NCBI GenBank assembly: GCA_902705825.1
Contig: CACSIL010000004.1
Coordinates: 32,108 to 66,983, forward strand
DNA: 34,876 bases
Origin: Halioglobus japonicus
GTDB taxonomy: Bacteria > Pseudomonadota > Gammaproteobacteria > Pseudomonadales > Halieaceae
Direction: 5' to 3'
The position numbers were made by a program, and so were the translations under genes. This document shows positions 18,116 through 27,774 of the stretch, piece by piece. Below the pieces are notes generated by a model, which made no database searches, had not been told where the DNA came from, and worked only from the letters and a program-made list of their open reading frames with translations. Position 1 is the first letter of the stretch; every line of letters begins with the position of its first letter.

Positions 18116-18385
18116 TTATCTGCGCAGGCCGAGTCGTTTGATCAGGCCGCTGTAGCGCTGTGTGTCCTTGCGCTTCAGGTAATCCAGCAGCTTGCGACGC
18201 TGGTTCACCATGCGGATAAGGCCCCGACGAGAGTGGTGGTCATGCGAATGCGACTGAAAGTGCCCCTGCAACTGCTCAATGTTTGCTGTCAGCAGTGCTA
18301 CCTGTACTTCCGGGGAACCTGTATCGCCAGCGCCCACCTGGTACTCTTTAACGATTTCCGCTTTCTTTTCTACTGATAAAGCCAT
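18116..18385 (-). CDS. rpsO: 30S ribosomal protein S15
   Basis: An 89-residue S15 of standard length that binds the central domain of 16S rRNA early in small-subunit assembly. The N-terminus [15 protein letters not shown] and the motif [17 protein letters not shown] are diagnostic, and the helix with HDHHSRRGL contacts rRNA. The ATG at 18385 follows GAGGAAGAGAAA. An in-frame ATG at 18424 would add 13 non-family residues. It is transcribed with truB upstream and pnp downstream. Confidence 0.97.
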   Translation of the reverse strand: MALSVEKKAEIVKEYQVGAGDTGSPEVQVALLTANIEQLQGHFQSHSHDHHSRRGLIRMVNQRRKLLDYLKRKDTQRYSGLIKRLGLRR

Positions 18386-18443
18386 TTTCTCTTCCTCGTG
18401 ATTAATCTGCCTCAGGCAGCGCACCGCCCTTCATTAATAAAAG

Positions 18444-18473
18444 AGCCTGTCCATGCAGATTTATAGACAGGTT
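18444..18473 (-). terminator. Weak terminator/attenuator between truB and rpsO
   Basis: CCTGTC and GACAGG (18446-18451 and 18466-18471) form a 6-bp stem with a 14-nt loop. On the minus strand CTCTTTTATT follows. The loop is large and the tract interrupted, so partial termination or an RNA end point is more likely than full termination. Confidence 0.4.
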
Positions 18474-18477
18474 CACG

Positions 18478-19407
18478 TCACCGTCCGGTGACAATCAGTC
18501 GACGCGGCGCCACGCGCCCGTCGTCTAACATCTCTCCAACACCTAAAAATTCGCCGCTGTGCAGCGCGACGCGCACAATACCACCGCGAGGCGCATTTGG
18601 CACCATAACCGGCTGCCCCTGGCGTATGTAGAATCCGCCGGATTCGCTCAGGGAAACCAGAGGCAGCTCACCAAGAGCGGCATCTGCTGGCATTAAAAGC
18701 TCGTCGATCACAGCGAAATCGCCGTTATCCCTGAGCGTCTCCAACACATTCAATGTGACGCTGTCTTCTATGTCAAACGGTCCCGCCCGAGTCCTGCGAA
18801 GTGCACTGACGAAGGCGCCACAACCCAGCGCCTGCCCCAGATCCTCAGCCAGAGACCTCACATAGGTACCCTTGCTGCACTCCATGTAGATATCTACTTC
18901 GGGCTTTTCACCGCCGCGAAAAGCGAGCAATTGCAACGTCTTGATGACCACCTGACGCGGCTTGCGCTCCACTTCCAAGCCCTTGCGAGCGAGTTTGTAG
19001 AGCGGCTGCCCATCTTGCTTGATAGCTGAAAACATCGAGGGAATCTGCTCGATCTCACCTTCGAACTGTTGCAGGGCCGTAACCACATCACTTTCAGTGA
19101 TGCCGGTCGCGTCCCGGACTTCCAGTTCCTTACCTTCAGCATCACTGGTATCTGTGGTTGTACCTAGCACGAAGGTACTTTGATAGGCCTTGTCGGCATC
19201 CAGCAAATACTGGGAAAACTTTGTTGCCTCACCCAGGCACAAAGGTAAAACGCCAGTAGCCAGCGGATCGAGACTGCCGGTATGGCCCGCCTTGGCGGCG
19301 TTGTACAAATGCTTTACTGTCTGCAATGCCCGATTGGAGGTGGCCCCCATGGGTTTATCCAATATAAGGATGCCATCAACCGGGCGACCCTTGCGACGTC
19401 TGGCCAC
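18478..19407 (-). CDS. truB: tRNA pseudouridine(55) synthase
   Basis: A 309-residue enzyme making pseudouridine 55 in the T-loop of tRNAs. The catalytic Asp47 lies in GHTGSLDPLATGVL, and the N-terminal GILILDKPMGATSN is a family motif. KGTYVRSLAEDLG is the later active-site motif. A PUA-like domain occupies the C-terminal third. It starts 2 bp after the rbfA stop, which indicates coupled expression. Confidence 0.96.
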   Translation of the reverse strand: MARRRKGRPVDGILILDKPMGATSNRALQTVKHLYNAAKAGHTGSLDPLATGVLPLCLGEATKFSQYLLDADKAYQSTFVLGTTTDTSDAEGKELEVRDATGITESDVVTALQQFEGEIEQIPSMFSAIKQDGQPLYKLARKGLEVERKPRQVVIKTLQLLAFRGGEKPEVDIYMECSKGTYVRSLAEDLGQALGCGAFVSALRRTRAGPFDIEDSVTLNVLETLRDNGDFAVIDELLMPADAALGELPLVSLSESGGFYIRQGQPVMVPNAPRGGIVRVALHSGEFLGVGEMLDDGRVAPRRLIVTGR

Positions 19408-19409
19408 CG

Positions 19410-19808
19410 CTAGTGCTCCGACCCATCGTCATCACGCAACCCAAGCTCGCGATCCGCATTGGCAGCGCGCTTGATCAGATCCTCCAGATCACGCCCACGT
19501 CCAACGCTGGAATCGAAGTAAAACCTCAACTGCGGAACACTGCGCATATTGCTGTCGCGGGACAGTTGGCTGCGCAAAAAACCCGCCGCCTTATTCAGGA
19601 CCTCAACAGGTTCGCTGGCCTCCTCGCTGGAATCGCTACCCATTACGGTGCAATACACTCTGGCATGACCGAGATCGCGACTCACGTCTACGCCGGTGAT
19701 GCTGACCATACCTACCCGCGGATCCCGCACTTCATGCTGGATCAGGGCGGCCAGCTCACGCTGCAGGTAATCCGCTACGCGCTGGGTTCTGGCATATTCT
19801 TTTGCCAT
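19410..19808 (-). CDS. rbfA: 30S ribosome-binding factor A
   Basis: A 132-residue KH-fold assembly factor for the small ribosomal subunit. The N-terminal [17 protein letters not shown], the segment [16 protein letters not shown] and the [15 protein letters not shown] motif match RbfA. The C-terminus is acidic and variable, as usual. It lies 24 bp after infB. Confidence 0.94.
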   Translation of the reverse strand: MAKEYARTQRVADYLQRELAALIQHEVRDPRVGMVSITGVDVSRDLGHARVYCTVMGSDSSEEASEPVEVLNKAAGFLRSQLSRDSNMRSVPQLRFYFDSSVGRGRDLEDLIKRAANADRELGLRDDDGSEH

Positions 19809-19832
19809 CGATTTTGCTCGTTAGGGCGCCGC

Positions 19833-22562
19833 TTACAAAGAGCGGGCTATTTCCTTGACTTCATAGACTTCGATAAGGTCGCCCGCCTTCACATCAGTGT
19901 AGTTCTTCACACCGATTCCGCACTCTACCCCGTTGCGTACTTCATTCGCGTCGTCCTTGAATCGACGCAGCGATTCCAGCTCGCCCTGGTAGATCACCAC
20001 ACTGTCACGCAGAACCCGGATAGGCTTGGATCGATAAACGGTTCCCTCGATAACCATACACCCGGCAATCTGGCCAAACTTCGGTGAGCTGAACACATCG
20101 CGAACTTCCGCGATACCCACTATCTCCTCGCGCAATTCAGGCGCAAGCATGCCGGTGAGAGCAGCCTTCACGTCGTCGATAAGATCGTAAATCACGTTGT
20201 AATAACGCAGATCAACACCTTCGGCTTCCACCAACCTGCGGGCCGCATTGTCCGCTCGCACGTTGAAGCCAAACACCACGGCACCTGAGGTCACCGCCAG
20301 GTTGATATCCGTCTCGGTGATACCACCAACGCCGCCAGTAACAATATTCACCTGTACTTCGTCGTTGCCGATTTCCAACAATGACGACTGAATGGCTTCG
20401 AGTGAACCGCGCACATCGGCCTTGACCACCACGTTGAGTGTCTTTCTGTCGCCGGCTGTCATGCTCTCGAACATATTGTCCAGCTTGGCGGCTTGCTGGC
20501 GCTGCATCTTCATGTCGCGCGTCTTTTCCTGTCGGAAATCCGCCACTTCACGAGCGCGCTTCTCGCTCTCAACCACGGCAAAGATATCGCCAGCAGCAGG
20601 CGTCGCATCCAGGCCGAGGATTTCCACCGGTATACTGGGGCCCGCCTCATCGATCGGCTTGCCATTCTCATCCAGCATGGCGCGCACGCGGCCAAACTGC
20701 AGGCCGGCCAGAACGATATCGCCCTTGCGCAACGTACCGGTTTGAACCAACAGTGAAGCCACCGGGCCGCGGCCCTTGTCCAGACGGGATTCAATAACAA
20801 TACCCTGGGCAGGCACATCTCTGGCAGCTGTCAGCTCGAGCAGTTCCGCCTGTAACAACACGGCATCGAGAAGTTCATTGATGCCTTCGCCGGTCTGGGC
20901 GGAGACGTTAACAAATTGTGTGTCGCCACCCCACTCTTCAGGAATGACCTCTTTCGTGGCCAGTTCACTTTTGACTCGCTCAGGGTCTGCACCCTCTTTG
21001 TCCATCTTGTTGACTGCGACAATAATAGGTACTTCAGCAGCCTTGGCATGTTTGACGGCTTCTTCGGTTTGCGGCATCACACCATCATCGGCGGCCACGA
21101 CCAGTATCACGATATCGGTGCTCTTCGCCCCGCGCGCCCGCATCGCGGTAAACGCCGCGTGTCCAGGTGTGTCGAGGAAGGAGATCATGCCGTGATCCGT
21201 TTCTACATGGTATGCACCGATATGCTGGGTGATTCCCCCCGCCTCGCCCGATGCCACCTGACTCTTACGGATATAGTCCAGTAGGGACGTCTTACCGTGA
21301 TCCACATGCCCCATTACCGTAACAACCGGCGCTCTGGATTCCTGGACGCCCTCGTGCTGCGACAGGGTTTCCTCCAGCCGTTCCTCCAGTGCATCCGTGC
21401 TCAGATGTTTGACTTCATGACCGAATTCCTCAACCACCAGGGTCGCGGTATCCCGATCGATCATCTGATTAATCGTCGCCATAACGCCGAGCTTCATCAG
21501 CTCTTTGATCACAGCACCGGATTTAACCGACATCTGCTGGGCAAGGTCGGAAACTGAAATCATGTCCAGTATTCCGATTTCACGGACTTTTTGCTCTGTT
21601 GGCATTTCGAAACCATGCTTGGAGTGTTCAGCATGGGCGGATTTGACTTTCTTACGCCCACCCCTGCGACGACCAACGCCTGTCTCTGAATCCAGGTCCG
21701 CTAGTGATAAATTGTGATTGCGCTGCTTGCCACGGCCACCGGGCGAATTTCGAGCCAGCCTGCTACGCGGCTTGCGGGAGTCGTCTTCGCCAGTTCGCGG
21801 CGAGGAGGGAACCTCGTGTAAACGCTTGGGACGCTTGGTAGCCTCCTTCGCCTTTTCCTGACTTTTGACCAACGCGTCAGCTTTCTCTTTTTCCCGCTCC
21901 TGCGCCTCAGCTGCCTTGCGTGCCTCCGCTGCGGCCACTCGCGCTGCCACTTCGTCTACCTCTTTGAGCTTGCGACGTGCTGCGGCGCGCTGTCGCAGAA
22001 TCTCTGGATCGACATTAGCGGGATCATCACCTGCTGCTGCGTCCAGTTCTGCCACCACTGCAACGAGCTCTTCACGCTCGATCTCAGCCGCGGTTTTGGT
22101 GTCTTCCACCTCGACAGGTTCCGGCGTTGGCTCCTCTGCTACCACAGGCTCCGGCTCGCGTTCCGGTTCTCTTTCCGGCTCTCGCTCCTGTTCTTGCGCC
22201 ACTGCGGGTTCTGGCGCTGGCTGCGCTTCCTCCAATGGTGCTTCTACTTCTTCTGATTGATCCGCGTCGCGCTTGACATAAGTACGCTTCTTGCGCACCT
22301 CGACATTGACTGTTTTTCTGCCCTGCGATGCGTTTGTACGCAACGTGGTCACTGTTTTGCGCTTCAAGGTTATTCTCTTGGGAGCGTCAGTGGATTCACC
22401 GTGACTTCTCTTCAGGAATTGAAGCAATGTTTGCTTATCCTCATCAGAAACAGCTTCTTCTGCACCTGTGTGAGGCAATCCCGCTTCCTTCATCTGCGTC
22501 AGCAGACGTTCAGCGGACGCTCCAACGACTTCCGCAAGCTGCTCTACTGTCACCTGACCCAT
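19833..22562 (-). CDS. infB: Translation initiation factor IF-2
   Basis: A 909-residue GTPase that delivers fMet-tRNA to the 30S subunit. The order is a small N-terminal IF2_N domain ([18 protein letters not shown]), a long charged and Glu/Ala/Pro-rich linker (about residues 100-280, with imperfect EPERE repeats), a second IF2_N domain ([23 protein letters not shown], near 340), then the G domain with GHVDHGKT near residue 416, DTPGHAAF and NKMDK. Domains II, III and C-terminal fMet-tRNA binding domains follow. Length suits gammaproteobacterial IF2-alpha. The internal start for a shorter isoform was not determined. Confidence 0.97.
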   Translation of the reverse strand: MGQVTVEQLAEVVGASAERLLTQMKEAGLPHTGAEEAVSDEDKQTLLQFLKRSHGESTDAPKRITLKRKTVTTLRTNASQGRKTVNVEVRKKRTYVKRDADQSEEVEAPLEEAQPAPEPAVAQEQEREPEREPEREPEPVVAEEPTPEPVEVEDTKTAAEIEREELVAVVAELDAAAGDDPANVDPEILRQRAAARRKLKEVDEVAARVAAAEARKAAEAQEREKEKADALVKSQEKAKEATKRPKRLHEVPSSPRTGEDDSRKPRSRLARNSPGGRGKQRNHNLSLADLDSETGVGRRRGGRKKVKSAHAEHSKHGFEMPTEQKVREIGILDMISVSDLAQQMSVKSGAVIKELMKLGVMATINQMIDRDTATLVVEEFGHEVKHLSTDALEERLEETLSQHEGVQESRAPVVTVMGHVDHGKTSLLDYIRKSQVASGEAGGITQHIGAYHVETDHGMISFLDTPGHAAFTAMRARGAKSTDIVILVVAADDGVMPQTEEAVKHAKAAEVPIIVAVNKMDKEGADPERVKSELATKEVIPEEWGGDTQFVNVSAQTGEGINELLDAVLLQAELLELTAARDVPAQGIVIESRLDKGRGPVASLLVQTGTLRKGDIVLAGLQFGRVRAMLDENGKPIDEAGPSIPVEILGLDATPAAGDIFAVVESEKRAREVADFRQEKTRDMKMQRQQAAKLDNMFESMTAGDRKTLNVVVKADVRGSLEAIQSSLLEIGNDEVQVNIVTGGVGGITETDINLAVTSGAVVFGFNVRADNAARRLVEAEGVDLRYYNVIYDLIDDVKAALTGMLAPELREEIVGIAEVRDVFSSPKFGQIAGCMVIEGTVYRSKPIRVLRDSVVIYQGELESLRRFKDDANEVRNGVECGIGVKNYTDVKAGDLIEVYEVKEIARSL

Positions 22563-22615
22563 TCAATAATCTCCTTCGTACCCTGTCATAATGTGATTAG
22601 CCTTGCCGTGCCAGA

Positions 22616-24109
22616 TTACTCTTCAGCCTCGGCAAACCAGGGTGCTCTCGCAGTCATAATCAATTCACCGGCGCGCTCTTCGGTCATGTCCGGAATATCC
22701 ATAAGGTCATCCACGCCCTGTTCGGCGAGGTCTTCCATAGTAACGACCCCGCGGCTGGCCAGAAGATAAGCGAGGTGCCTATCCATGCCATCCATCATCA
22801 ACAGGTCTTCCGCCGGTTCGCGCGCTCCCAGTTGTTCTTCTGAGGCGATAGCCATCGTGAGCAAAGCGTCTTTGGCGCGCGCTCGTAACTCTTCCGCGAT
22901 GTCCTCATCGAACCCTTCTATAGCGGTCATTTCTTCCAGCGGCACATAGGCCACTTCTTCCAGCGTGGTAAAACCTTCTTCAACCAGGATTTCCGCTACA
23001 TCTTCATCTATATCGAGACGATCGACGAACACCTGAATCACCTGGCCGGCTTCTGCCTCGTGTTTCTCCGCAGCATCTTCCAGACTCATCACGTTGATGG
23101 TCCACTCGGTCAGCTGCGCTGCCAGGCGGACATTCTGGCCAGAGCGCCCAATGGCCTGTGCCAGATTATCCTGTGATACCGCAACATCCATTGTGCCGCG
23201 ATCCTCATCCACAACAATCGACTCGACTTCTGCTGGCGCCATCGCGTTGATAACCAGCTGCGCGGGGTTGTCGTCCCACAGCACGATATCCACACGCTCG
23301 TTGTCGAGCTCGTTAGAGACTGCCTGCACGCGCGATCCGCGCATACCGACACAGGCACCGACCGGATCGATACGCTGGTCGTTGGTTTTTACCGCGATCT
23401 TGGCGCGTGAACCGGGATCACGTGCTGCGGCGCGAATCTGTATCACTTCTTCAGCGATCTCCGGCACTTCAATTTTGAACAGTTCAATCAACATTTCTGT
23501 GCAAGAGCGGCTCAGGATAAGCTGCGGCCCACGGGCTTCCGTGCTGATCTCCTTCAGGATGGCCCGCACGCGATCATTCACCCGGAATGTTTCACGGCCT
23601 ACCAGTTGATCCCGCGGCAACAAACCCTCTGCGTTGTTACCCAGATCAACGATAACGTTGTCGCGTGTCACTTTCTTGACGGTGCCCGCCACCAGCTCAC
23701 CCACTCTGTCCAGATATTGCTCTACGACTTGAGCGCGTTCGGCGTCGCGAACTCTCTGCACAATAACCTGCTTGGCTGTCTGGGCGGCGATGCGCCCAAA
23801 GCCCACATTTTCTACCTGCTCTTCATAGATATCACCGGGCTTCAAATCCGGATTTTGCTCTATGGCCTCTTCCGTAGTGAACTGAGTGCCCAACAGCGCC
23901 ATTTCGTCGTCCGGTACAACCAGCCAACGACGCACGGTGACATAGTCCCCGGTCTTGCGATCGATAGTGACCTGAATATCAGCTTCTTCGTCGTAGCGCT
24001 TTTTAGTCGCCGTTGCCAACGCCAATTCAATGGCTTCGAAGATTATGTCCTCAGACACGCCCTTCTCATTGGAGACAACCTCAGCCACCATCAGAATTTC
24101 TTTTGTCAT
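22616..24109 (-). CDS. nusA: Transcription termination/antitermination factor NusA
   Basis: A 497-residue RNA polymerase-binding factor. The N-terminal domain starts [19 protein letters not shown]; an S1 domain ([16 protein letters not shown]) and two KH domains follow ([14 protein letters not shown] and [12 protein letters not shown]). Two acidic helix-hairpin-helix repeats lie at the C-terminus (around [15 protein letters not shown] and [16 protein letters not shown]). The ATG at 24109 is chosen; the in-frame TTG/ATG at 24202 would add 31 residues overlapping rimP. NusA can also influence the attenuators in this window, which is general knowledge and not shown by sequence. Confidence 0.96.
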   Translation of the reverse strand: MTKEILMVAEVVSNEKGVSEDIIFEAIELALATATKKRYDEEADIQVTIDRKTGDYVTVRRWLVVPDDEMALLGTQFTTEEAIEQNPDLKPGDIYEEQVENVGFGRIAAQTAKQVIVQRVRDAERAQVVEQYLDRVGELVAGTVKKVTRDNVIVDLGNNAEGLLPRDQLVGRETFRVNDRVRAILKEISTEARGPQLILSRSCTEMLIELFKIEVPEIAEEVIQIRAAARDPGSRAKIAVKTNDQRIDPVGACVGMRGSRVQAVSNELDNERVDIVLWDDNPAQLVINAMAPAEVESIVVDEDRGTMDVAVSQDNLAQAIGRSGQNVRLAAQLTEWTINVMSLEDAAEKHEAEAGQVIQVFVDRLDIDEDVAEILVEEGFTTLEEVAYVPLEEMTAIEGFDEDIAEELRARAKDALLTMAIASEEQLGAREPAEDLLMMDGMDRHLAYLLASRGVVTMEDLAEQGVDDLMDIPDMTEERAGELIMTARAPWFAEAEE

Positions 24110-24137
24110 CTCTTGCCTCACCAGTTCTCTTTCTCGT

Positions 24138-24593
24138 TCAGACGCGGGGTTGTACGCGCGCCTTTTCAATGGCGCCGTGGGGCAGCAGGAACTCGTGATC
24201 ATCGACCTGTATCACGACATCCTCACCCTCTATACCCTTCAGAATACCCTTGAACTTGCGCCGCCCTTCAAACGCGCTACGCAAGCGCAATTCGACCATT
24301 TCACCTACATAAGAGGCGTACTGCCCCAACGCAAACAACAATCGATCCACTCCCGGAGAAGACACTTCCAGAGCGTATTCCCCGGCAACCGGCTCCTCGA
24401 CATCGAGGATGCCACCCACCTGGGCGCTGACAGCAGCACAATCATCGACCGTGATACCGTTTGGGCTGTCTATATAAACGCGCACCACGCTGTGCTTTCC
24501 CTGCGCGACGTATTCCACGCCCCACAGCTCATAGCCCAGCGCGGCCACTGTAGGTTGCAACATGTCCGCTATTTGCTGATCTTTGCTCGCCAC
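24138..24593 (-). CDS. rimP: Ribosome maturation factor RimP
   Basis: A 151-residue protein needed for 30S maturation. The N-terminal alpha/beta domain carries [28 protein letters not shown] and the EVSSPGVDR motif typical of the family. The C-terminal Sm-like beta domain ends with [18 protein letters not shown]. It is the first protein gene after tRNA-fMet, as in the E. coli metY-rimP-nusA-infB operon. Confidence 0.95.
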   Translation of the reverse strand: MASKDQQIADMLQPTVAALGYELWGVEYVAQGKHSVVRVYIDSPNGITVDDCAAVSAQVGGILDVEEPVAGEYALEVSSPGVDRLLFALGQYASYVGEMVELRLRSAFEGRRKFKGILKGIEGEDVVIQVDDHEFLLPHGAIEKARVQPRV

Positions 24594-24618
24594 GGGCGTT
24601 CTGTTTTCTCCGTATACG

Positions 24619-24643
24619 AAAAAGCCCCTAAAAAGGGGCTTTT
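24619..24643 (-). terminator. Terminator-like hairpin between tRNA-fMet and rimP
   Basis: On the minus strand AAAAGCCCC pairs with GGGGCTTTTT around a short U-rich loop, followed by further T. It lies about 45 bp after the tRNA and 26 bp before rimP. It would end most tRNA transcripts while some continue into rimP-nusA-infB, comparable to the metY-nusA arrangement. Confidence 0.8.
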
Positions 24644-24686
24644 CATTTTCACACTGCCATATGTATATGGAGCTGACAGTGGCAAT

Positions 24687-24763
<77 letters not shown>

Positions 24764-24846
24764 TCAAAAACATCCTCGATTGTGGACGCCCCTTGGCACG
24801 CCACTTGAACTCCCTTAGCTTCTGGAGCTCAATTTCGAGGCTGTGC

Positions 24847-24875
24847 ATTATAGGGAGACGCACCATCCCGGTCAA
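24847..24875 (-). promoter_or_regulatory. Strong sigma70 promoter of tRNA-fMet operon
   Basis: On the minus strand TTGACC (-35) and TATAAT (-10) are separated by 17 bp, a near-perfect match. Transcription would begin near 24840, giving a 5' leader of about 75 nt before the mature tRNA. Confidence 0.88.
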
Positions 24876-24910
24876 CCGCAGATCACTTAAAAATCTACAC
24901 GTCGATTATT

Positions 24911-24929
24911 GACAATCATTCTCATTATG
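24911..24929 (+). promoter_or_regulatory. Putative Fur box upstream of bfd
   Basis: GACAATCATTCTCATTATG matches 14 of 19 positions of the Fur consensus GATAATGATAATCATTATC. It lies 43 bp before the bfd start. Iron-responsive control of bfd fits the role of Bfd in releasing iron from bacterioferritin. Confidence 0.65.
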
Positions 24930-24971
24930 ATTACGCTCAACCTTCAACCAATATCGAAAACGGTTAGCACC

Positions 24972-25175
24972 ATGTACGTCTGCCTCTGCAAAGGAATCAC
25001 CGACTCACAGATTCGCGCCGCGATTCAGGACGGCGCAAATTCATTTAGGGAAGTACGCAATACTCTGGGCGTCGCCAGTCAGTGCGGCAAGTGCGGCATC
25101 CTTACCCGTGAAATCCTGCGTGAAACGCTGCCCAATGAGGCACAGGAACAGTCATTGTTCTACGCCCTGAGCTGA
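24972..25175 (+). CDS. bfd: Bacterioferritin-associated ferredoxin
   Basis: A 67-residue [2Fe-2S] protein. The four ligands are C4 and C6 (MYVCLCKGIT) and C38 and C41 (QCGKC), the Bfd pattern. In Pseudomonas, Bfd binds bacterioferritin and reduces its core so that Fe2+ is mobilised. The ATG at 24972 gives the standard N-terminus; an in-frame start at 24909 would add 21 residues and would lie over the Fur box. The bfr gene follows 158 bp later with its own AT-rich upstream region. Confidence 0.93.
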   Translation: MYVCLCKGITDSQIRAAIQDGANSFREVRNTLGVASQCGKCGILTREILRETLPNEAQEQSLFYALS

Positions 25176-25333
25176 TTCCGCCCGGCGCCACCTGACAACC
25201 CTTTCAGCGCCAATACGATTGCGAATCTCTCGTACTATCATTAATAATAAACCTTATATATCAATAGCTTACGGTTGACCCGGGAAGTTGAAGAGCGTCA
25301 TACTGTGCGTTCTTGCAGCTTAGGAGGTGACCG

Positions 25334-25810
25334 ATGAAAGGCGACGCGAAAGTCATTCAATATCTCAACAAGGTACTTGGGAACGAATTGATCGCAATCA
25401 ATCAGTATTTCCTGCATTCACGTATGTACAAAGACTGGGGGCTCAAAGAGCTTGCCGAGCATGAGTATGCCGAGTCTATTGATGAGATGAAGCACGCGGA
25501 CAAGCTGACCGAACGAATTTTATTCCTGGAAGGACTGCCCAACCTGCAGGATTTGGGCAAATTGCTCATCGGCGAAAATACCCAGGAAATGCTCAAGTGC
25601 GACCTCAAGCTGGAACTGCAAGCCATACCTGACTTGCGCGAGGCGATCGCGTACTGCGAATCGGTGCAGGATTACATTTCGCGGGAACTGTTTGAGAGCA
25701 TACTCGAATCTGAAGAGGAACATGTCGACTGGCTGGAAACCCAACTGAGCCTGATTGACACTGTAGGCCTACAGAACTACCTGCAAAGTGCGATGTCGGC
25801 CCCCTCCTGA
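25334..25810 (+). CDS. bfr: Bacterioferritin
   Basis: A 158-residue ferritin-fold iron-storage subunit. The ferroxidase ligands E18, E51, H54, E94, E127 and H130 are present by position, and M52 in EMKH is the heme ligand shared by two subunits. A strong RBS AGGAGGTGACC precedes the ATG. Heme-binding Bfr would form a 24-mer. An AT-rich stretch at about 25240-25265 may hold the promoter. A terminator follows. Confidence 0.96.
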   Translation: MKGDAKVIQYLNKVLGNELIAINQYFLHSRMYKDWGLKELAEHEYAESIDEMKHADKLTERILFLEGLPNLQDLGKLLIGENTQEMLKCDLKLELQAIPDLREAIAYCESVQDYISRELFESILESEEEHVDWLETQLSLIDTVGLQNYLQSAMSAPS

Positions 25811-25851
25811 CGGCTGCGTGCGTTGCCGCTGATTATCCAGTATTGATACCA

Positions 25852-25887
25852 CTCTACCTGCCCTCCCGGGAGAGCGGGTAGAGTTTT
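25852..25887 (+). terminator. Intrinsic terminator after bfr
   Basis: CTCTACC (25852-25858) pairs with GGTAGAG (25877-25883), with an inner CTCCCGGGAG stem and a following TTTT. It is about 40 bp after the bfr stop. Confidence 0.85.
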
Positions 25888-26181
25888 CCTGAATGATTCC
25901 CAACACCTGACAACACTACGATCTCGTCATCCTGTTCTGATCACGCGCGATGGCGCGATGGATCACCGCATCTGGCCCCATTCACGGGACAAAAAACTTG
26001 CATAAACCCCGGACCATCAAGCATAGTGCCCGTTAGAAAATCCCAGAAAAAAGACGCTATAGACGTCATTAAAGCCCCCGTATGACAGACCACCGCAGAG
26101 TGGAGGACGTGTTAATGGGGACAGTCGACAGGTAAAAATCTCTGCCCGACCTTGTCCGGCGTGTGGTCATTTTCCAACTCA
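25888..26181 (+). promoter_or_regulatory. Intergenic region upstream of the M14 deacylase gene
   Basis: No gene is supported here. A 28-bp dyad with outer TGATC/GATCA arms and an inner GCGC/GCGC pair lies at 25938-25965. A possible sigma70 promoter consists of TTGCAT (25998-26003) and CATAGT (26022-26027), 18 bp apart. A 17-codon open frame beginning at the ATG near 26081 has no RBS and is not called. Confidence 0.4.
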
Positions 26182-27723
26182 ATGGTTCATTCAATGCGGC
26201 AACACCAATTACCTGGCCTCTGCACCCAACTGTTGCTACTGACTTTCCTGGCGCTCCCTCCGCTGGCGACAGCCGATGTTAGCGAGAAGGCACAGCCACA
26301 AGCCACCCTCGAGCAGCAGACACAAAGCGAATCTGTACAGGCCAAACGAGCAGCCACCGCGGTCGAAAAGAAAGCCAAACAGAAGAAAAGTGGCAAGGCC
26401 CAGCCCAAGGCAACATCAGACTCAGTGCAGACCGAGGACACCCCCCCTGCTGGCGAGCCAAAAGAGCGGACACCAACAGCACCTGCAGCGGCGGAAGCCC
26501 TTCAACCAATTACTGTACCGGTACTGGAGCGACTCACAACACAGGGCGCCTCCGACGCGCAGCCCGAAACTAAAGCAAAAACTAAAACGAATACCAAAGA
26601 TAAGCCCGGCAAGACCAAGCCGATGCTGAATATTCTGGGAACACAAGTGGCACCGGGTGAATCCCACCGTCTGCTATGGGTTGCCGGAGAGACATCCTAT
26701 GGCAGTAAACTGGAGGCGCCCGTCTACGTTATTCGTGGCAAGCATTCCGGACCAACACTGTGCCTGACAGCTGCGATTCACGGAGATGAATTGAACGGTG
26801 TAGAAATAATACGCCGTTTGGTGACCGACCTTTCGCCCAACAAACTCTACGGCACGGTGATTGGCGTACCTATTGTCAACTTACTTGGTTTTACGCGCGG
26901 CACCCGCTACCTGCCGGACCGACGTGATCTCAACCGATACTTTCCCGGCAACCCCAACGGCAGCTCAGCCTCGCGCATCGCATTCTCTTTCTTTGAGCAT
27001 ATTGTTCGCCACTGCGACTTGTTGATCGACTTACACACCGGCTCTCTCACGCGAACCAACATGCCGCAGGTCAGGGCAAACCTGCAGATACCCGAGGTAC
27101 TGGAATTCACCACAAAGTTTGGCTCCACGGCAGTCTTGCACAGCCGCAAGCTGCGCGGGAATTTGCGCAGCGCGGCAACCAATTACGGCATACCAGCTGT
27201 CGCACTGGAACTGGGTGAACCCGGAAGCCTGCAACAGGAACATGTCGATGACGGTGTGGAGATCATAGAGAATGTACTCAGCGGGCTGGATATGACCAGG
27301 CGGCTGTGGACAGTCGGCGGCTCCCAACCCGTGTTTTACAGCTCCCGCTGGGTGCGAGTGAATACTGGCGGGCTTTTGATTTCTGAGGTTGAGGTGGGCG
27401 AGCGTATATGGGAAGGGGATGTGCTGGGCTCGATGGTGAACCCGATAACCAATGAATCTGTCGACGTCATCTCACCCCATTCGGGTCGCGTGCTGGGCAT
27501 GGCATTGAACCAGTTTATGTTGCCAGGTTACGCCGCCTTCAATATCGGCATTGTTGCCGACGAAAAAGAAGCTGTCGACGACGCCCAGAGCTTTGAGTGC
27601 ATCAATACAGACGAGGACGCCAACCAGGAAACCGACGATATGGGGTGCGTGCCAGACGAGGGCGAAGAGCTTGAGCAGGAGGGTATGGACATCGGGGTCT
27701 ATGAGGACGAGGAAGGCCCCTGA
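26182..27723 (+). CDS. Exported M14-family deacylase (AstE/aspartoacylase-like)
   Basis: A protein of about 513 residues of the succinylglutamate desuccinylase/aspartoacylase group. Zinc ligands are visible as H200 and E203 (IHGDELNG) and H285 (DLHTG), and RRDLNRYFPGN supplies the substrate-binding arginine region. A signal peptide (LLLLTFLALPPLATA) precedes a 110-residue linker rich in Lys, Ala, Gln, Thr and Pro, then the catalytic domain. The last 50 residues are strongly acidic and contain two cysteines. Export plus the linker are unusual compared with cytoplasmic AstE. The start is uncertain: TTG at 26152 and ATGs at 26182 and 26194 are in frame and none has a good RBS. Substrate is unknown. 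Confidence 0.8.
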   Translation: MVHSMRQHQLPGLCTQLLLLTFLALPPLATADVSEKAQPQATLEQQTQSESVQAKRAATAVEKKAKQKKSGKAQPKATSDSVQTEDTPPAGEPKERTPTAPAAAEALQPITVPVLERLTTQGASDAQPETKAKTKTNTKDKPGKTKPMLNILGTQVAPGESHRLLWVAGETSYGSKLEAPVYVIRGKHSGPTLCLTAAIHGDELNGVEIIRRLVTDLSPNKLYGTVIGVPIVNLLGFTRGTRYLPDRRDLNRYFPGNPNGSSASRIAFSFFEHIVRHCDLLIDLHTGSLTRTNMPQVRANLQIPEVLEFTTKFGSTAVLHSRKLRGNLRSAATNYGIPAVALELGEPGSLQQEHVDDGVEIIENVLSGLDMTRRLWTVGGSQPVFYSSRWVRVNTGGLLISEVEVGERIWEGDVLGSMVNPITNESVDVISPHSGRVLGMALNQFMLPGYAAFNIGIVADEKEAVDDAQSFECINTDEDANQETDDMGCVPDEGEELEQEGMDIGVYEDEEGP

Positions 27724-27774
27724 TCCCCCAAGCCGTAATATTGCCCTGGAACACACACTATAAGGATTCTCCGC

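Noticed and set aside
19413..20087. 224-codon plus-strand open frame opposite rbfA and infB
   Set aside because: Antisense to two conserved genes and crosses their junction; composition is that of a shadow frame.
25229..25260. Second Fur box upstream of bfr
   Set aside because: The AT-rich stretch matches only about half of the consensus positions, no better than expected of such composition.
26081..26134. 17-codon open frame upstream of the M14 gene
   Set aside because: No RBS and no recognisable content; such frames arise by chance.
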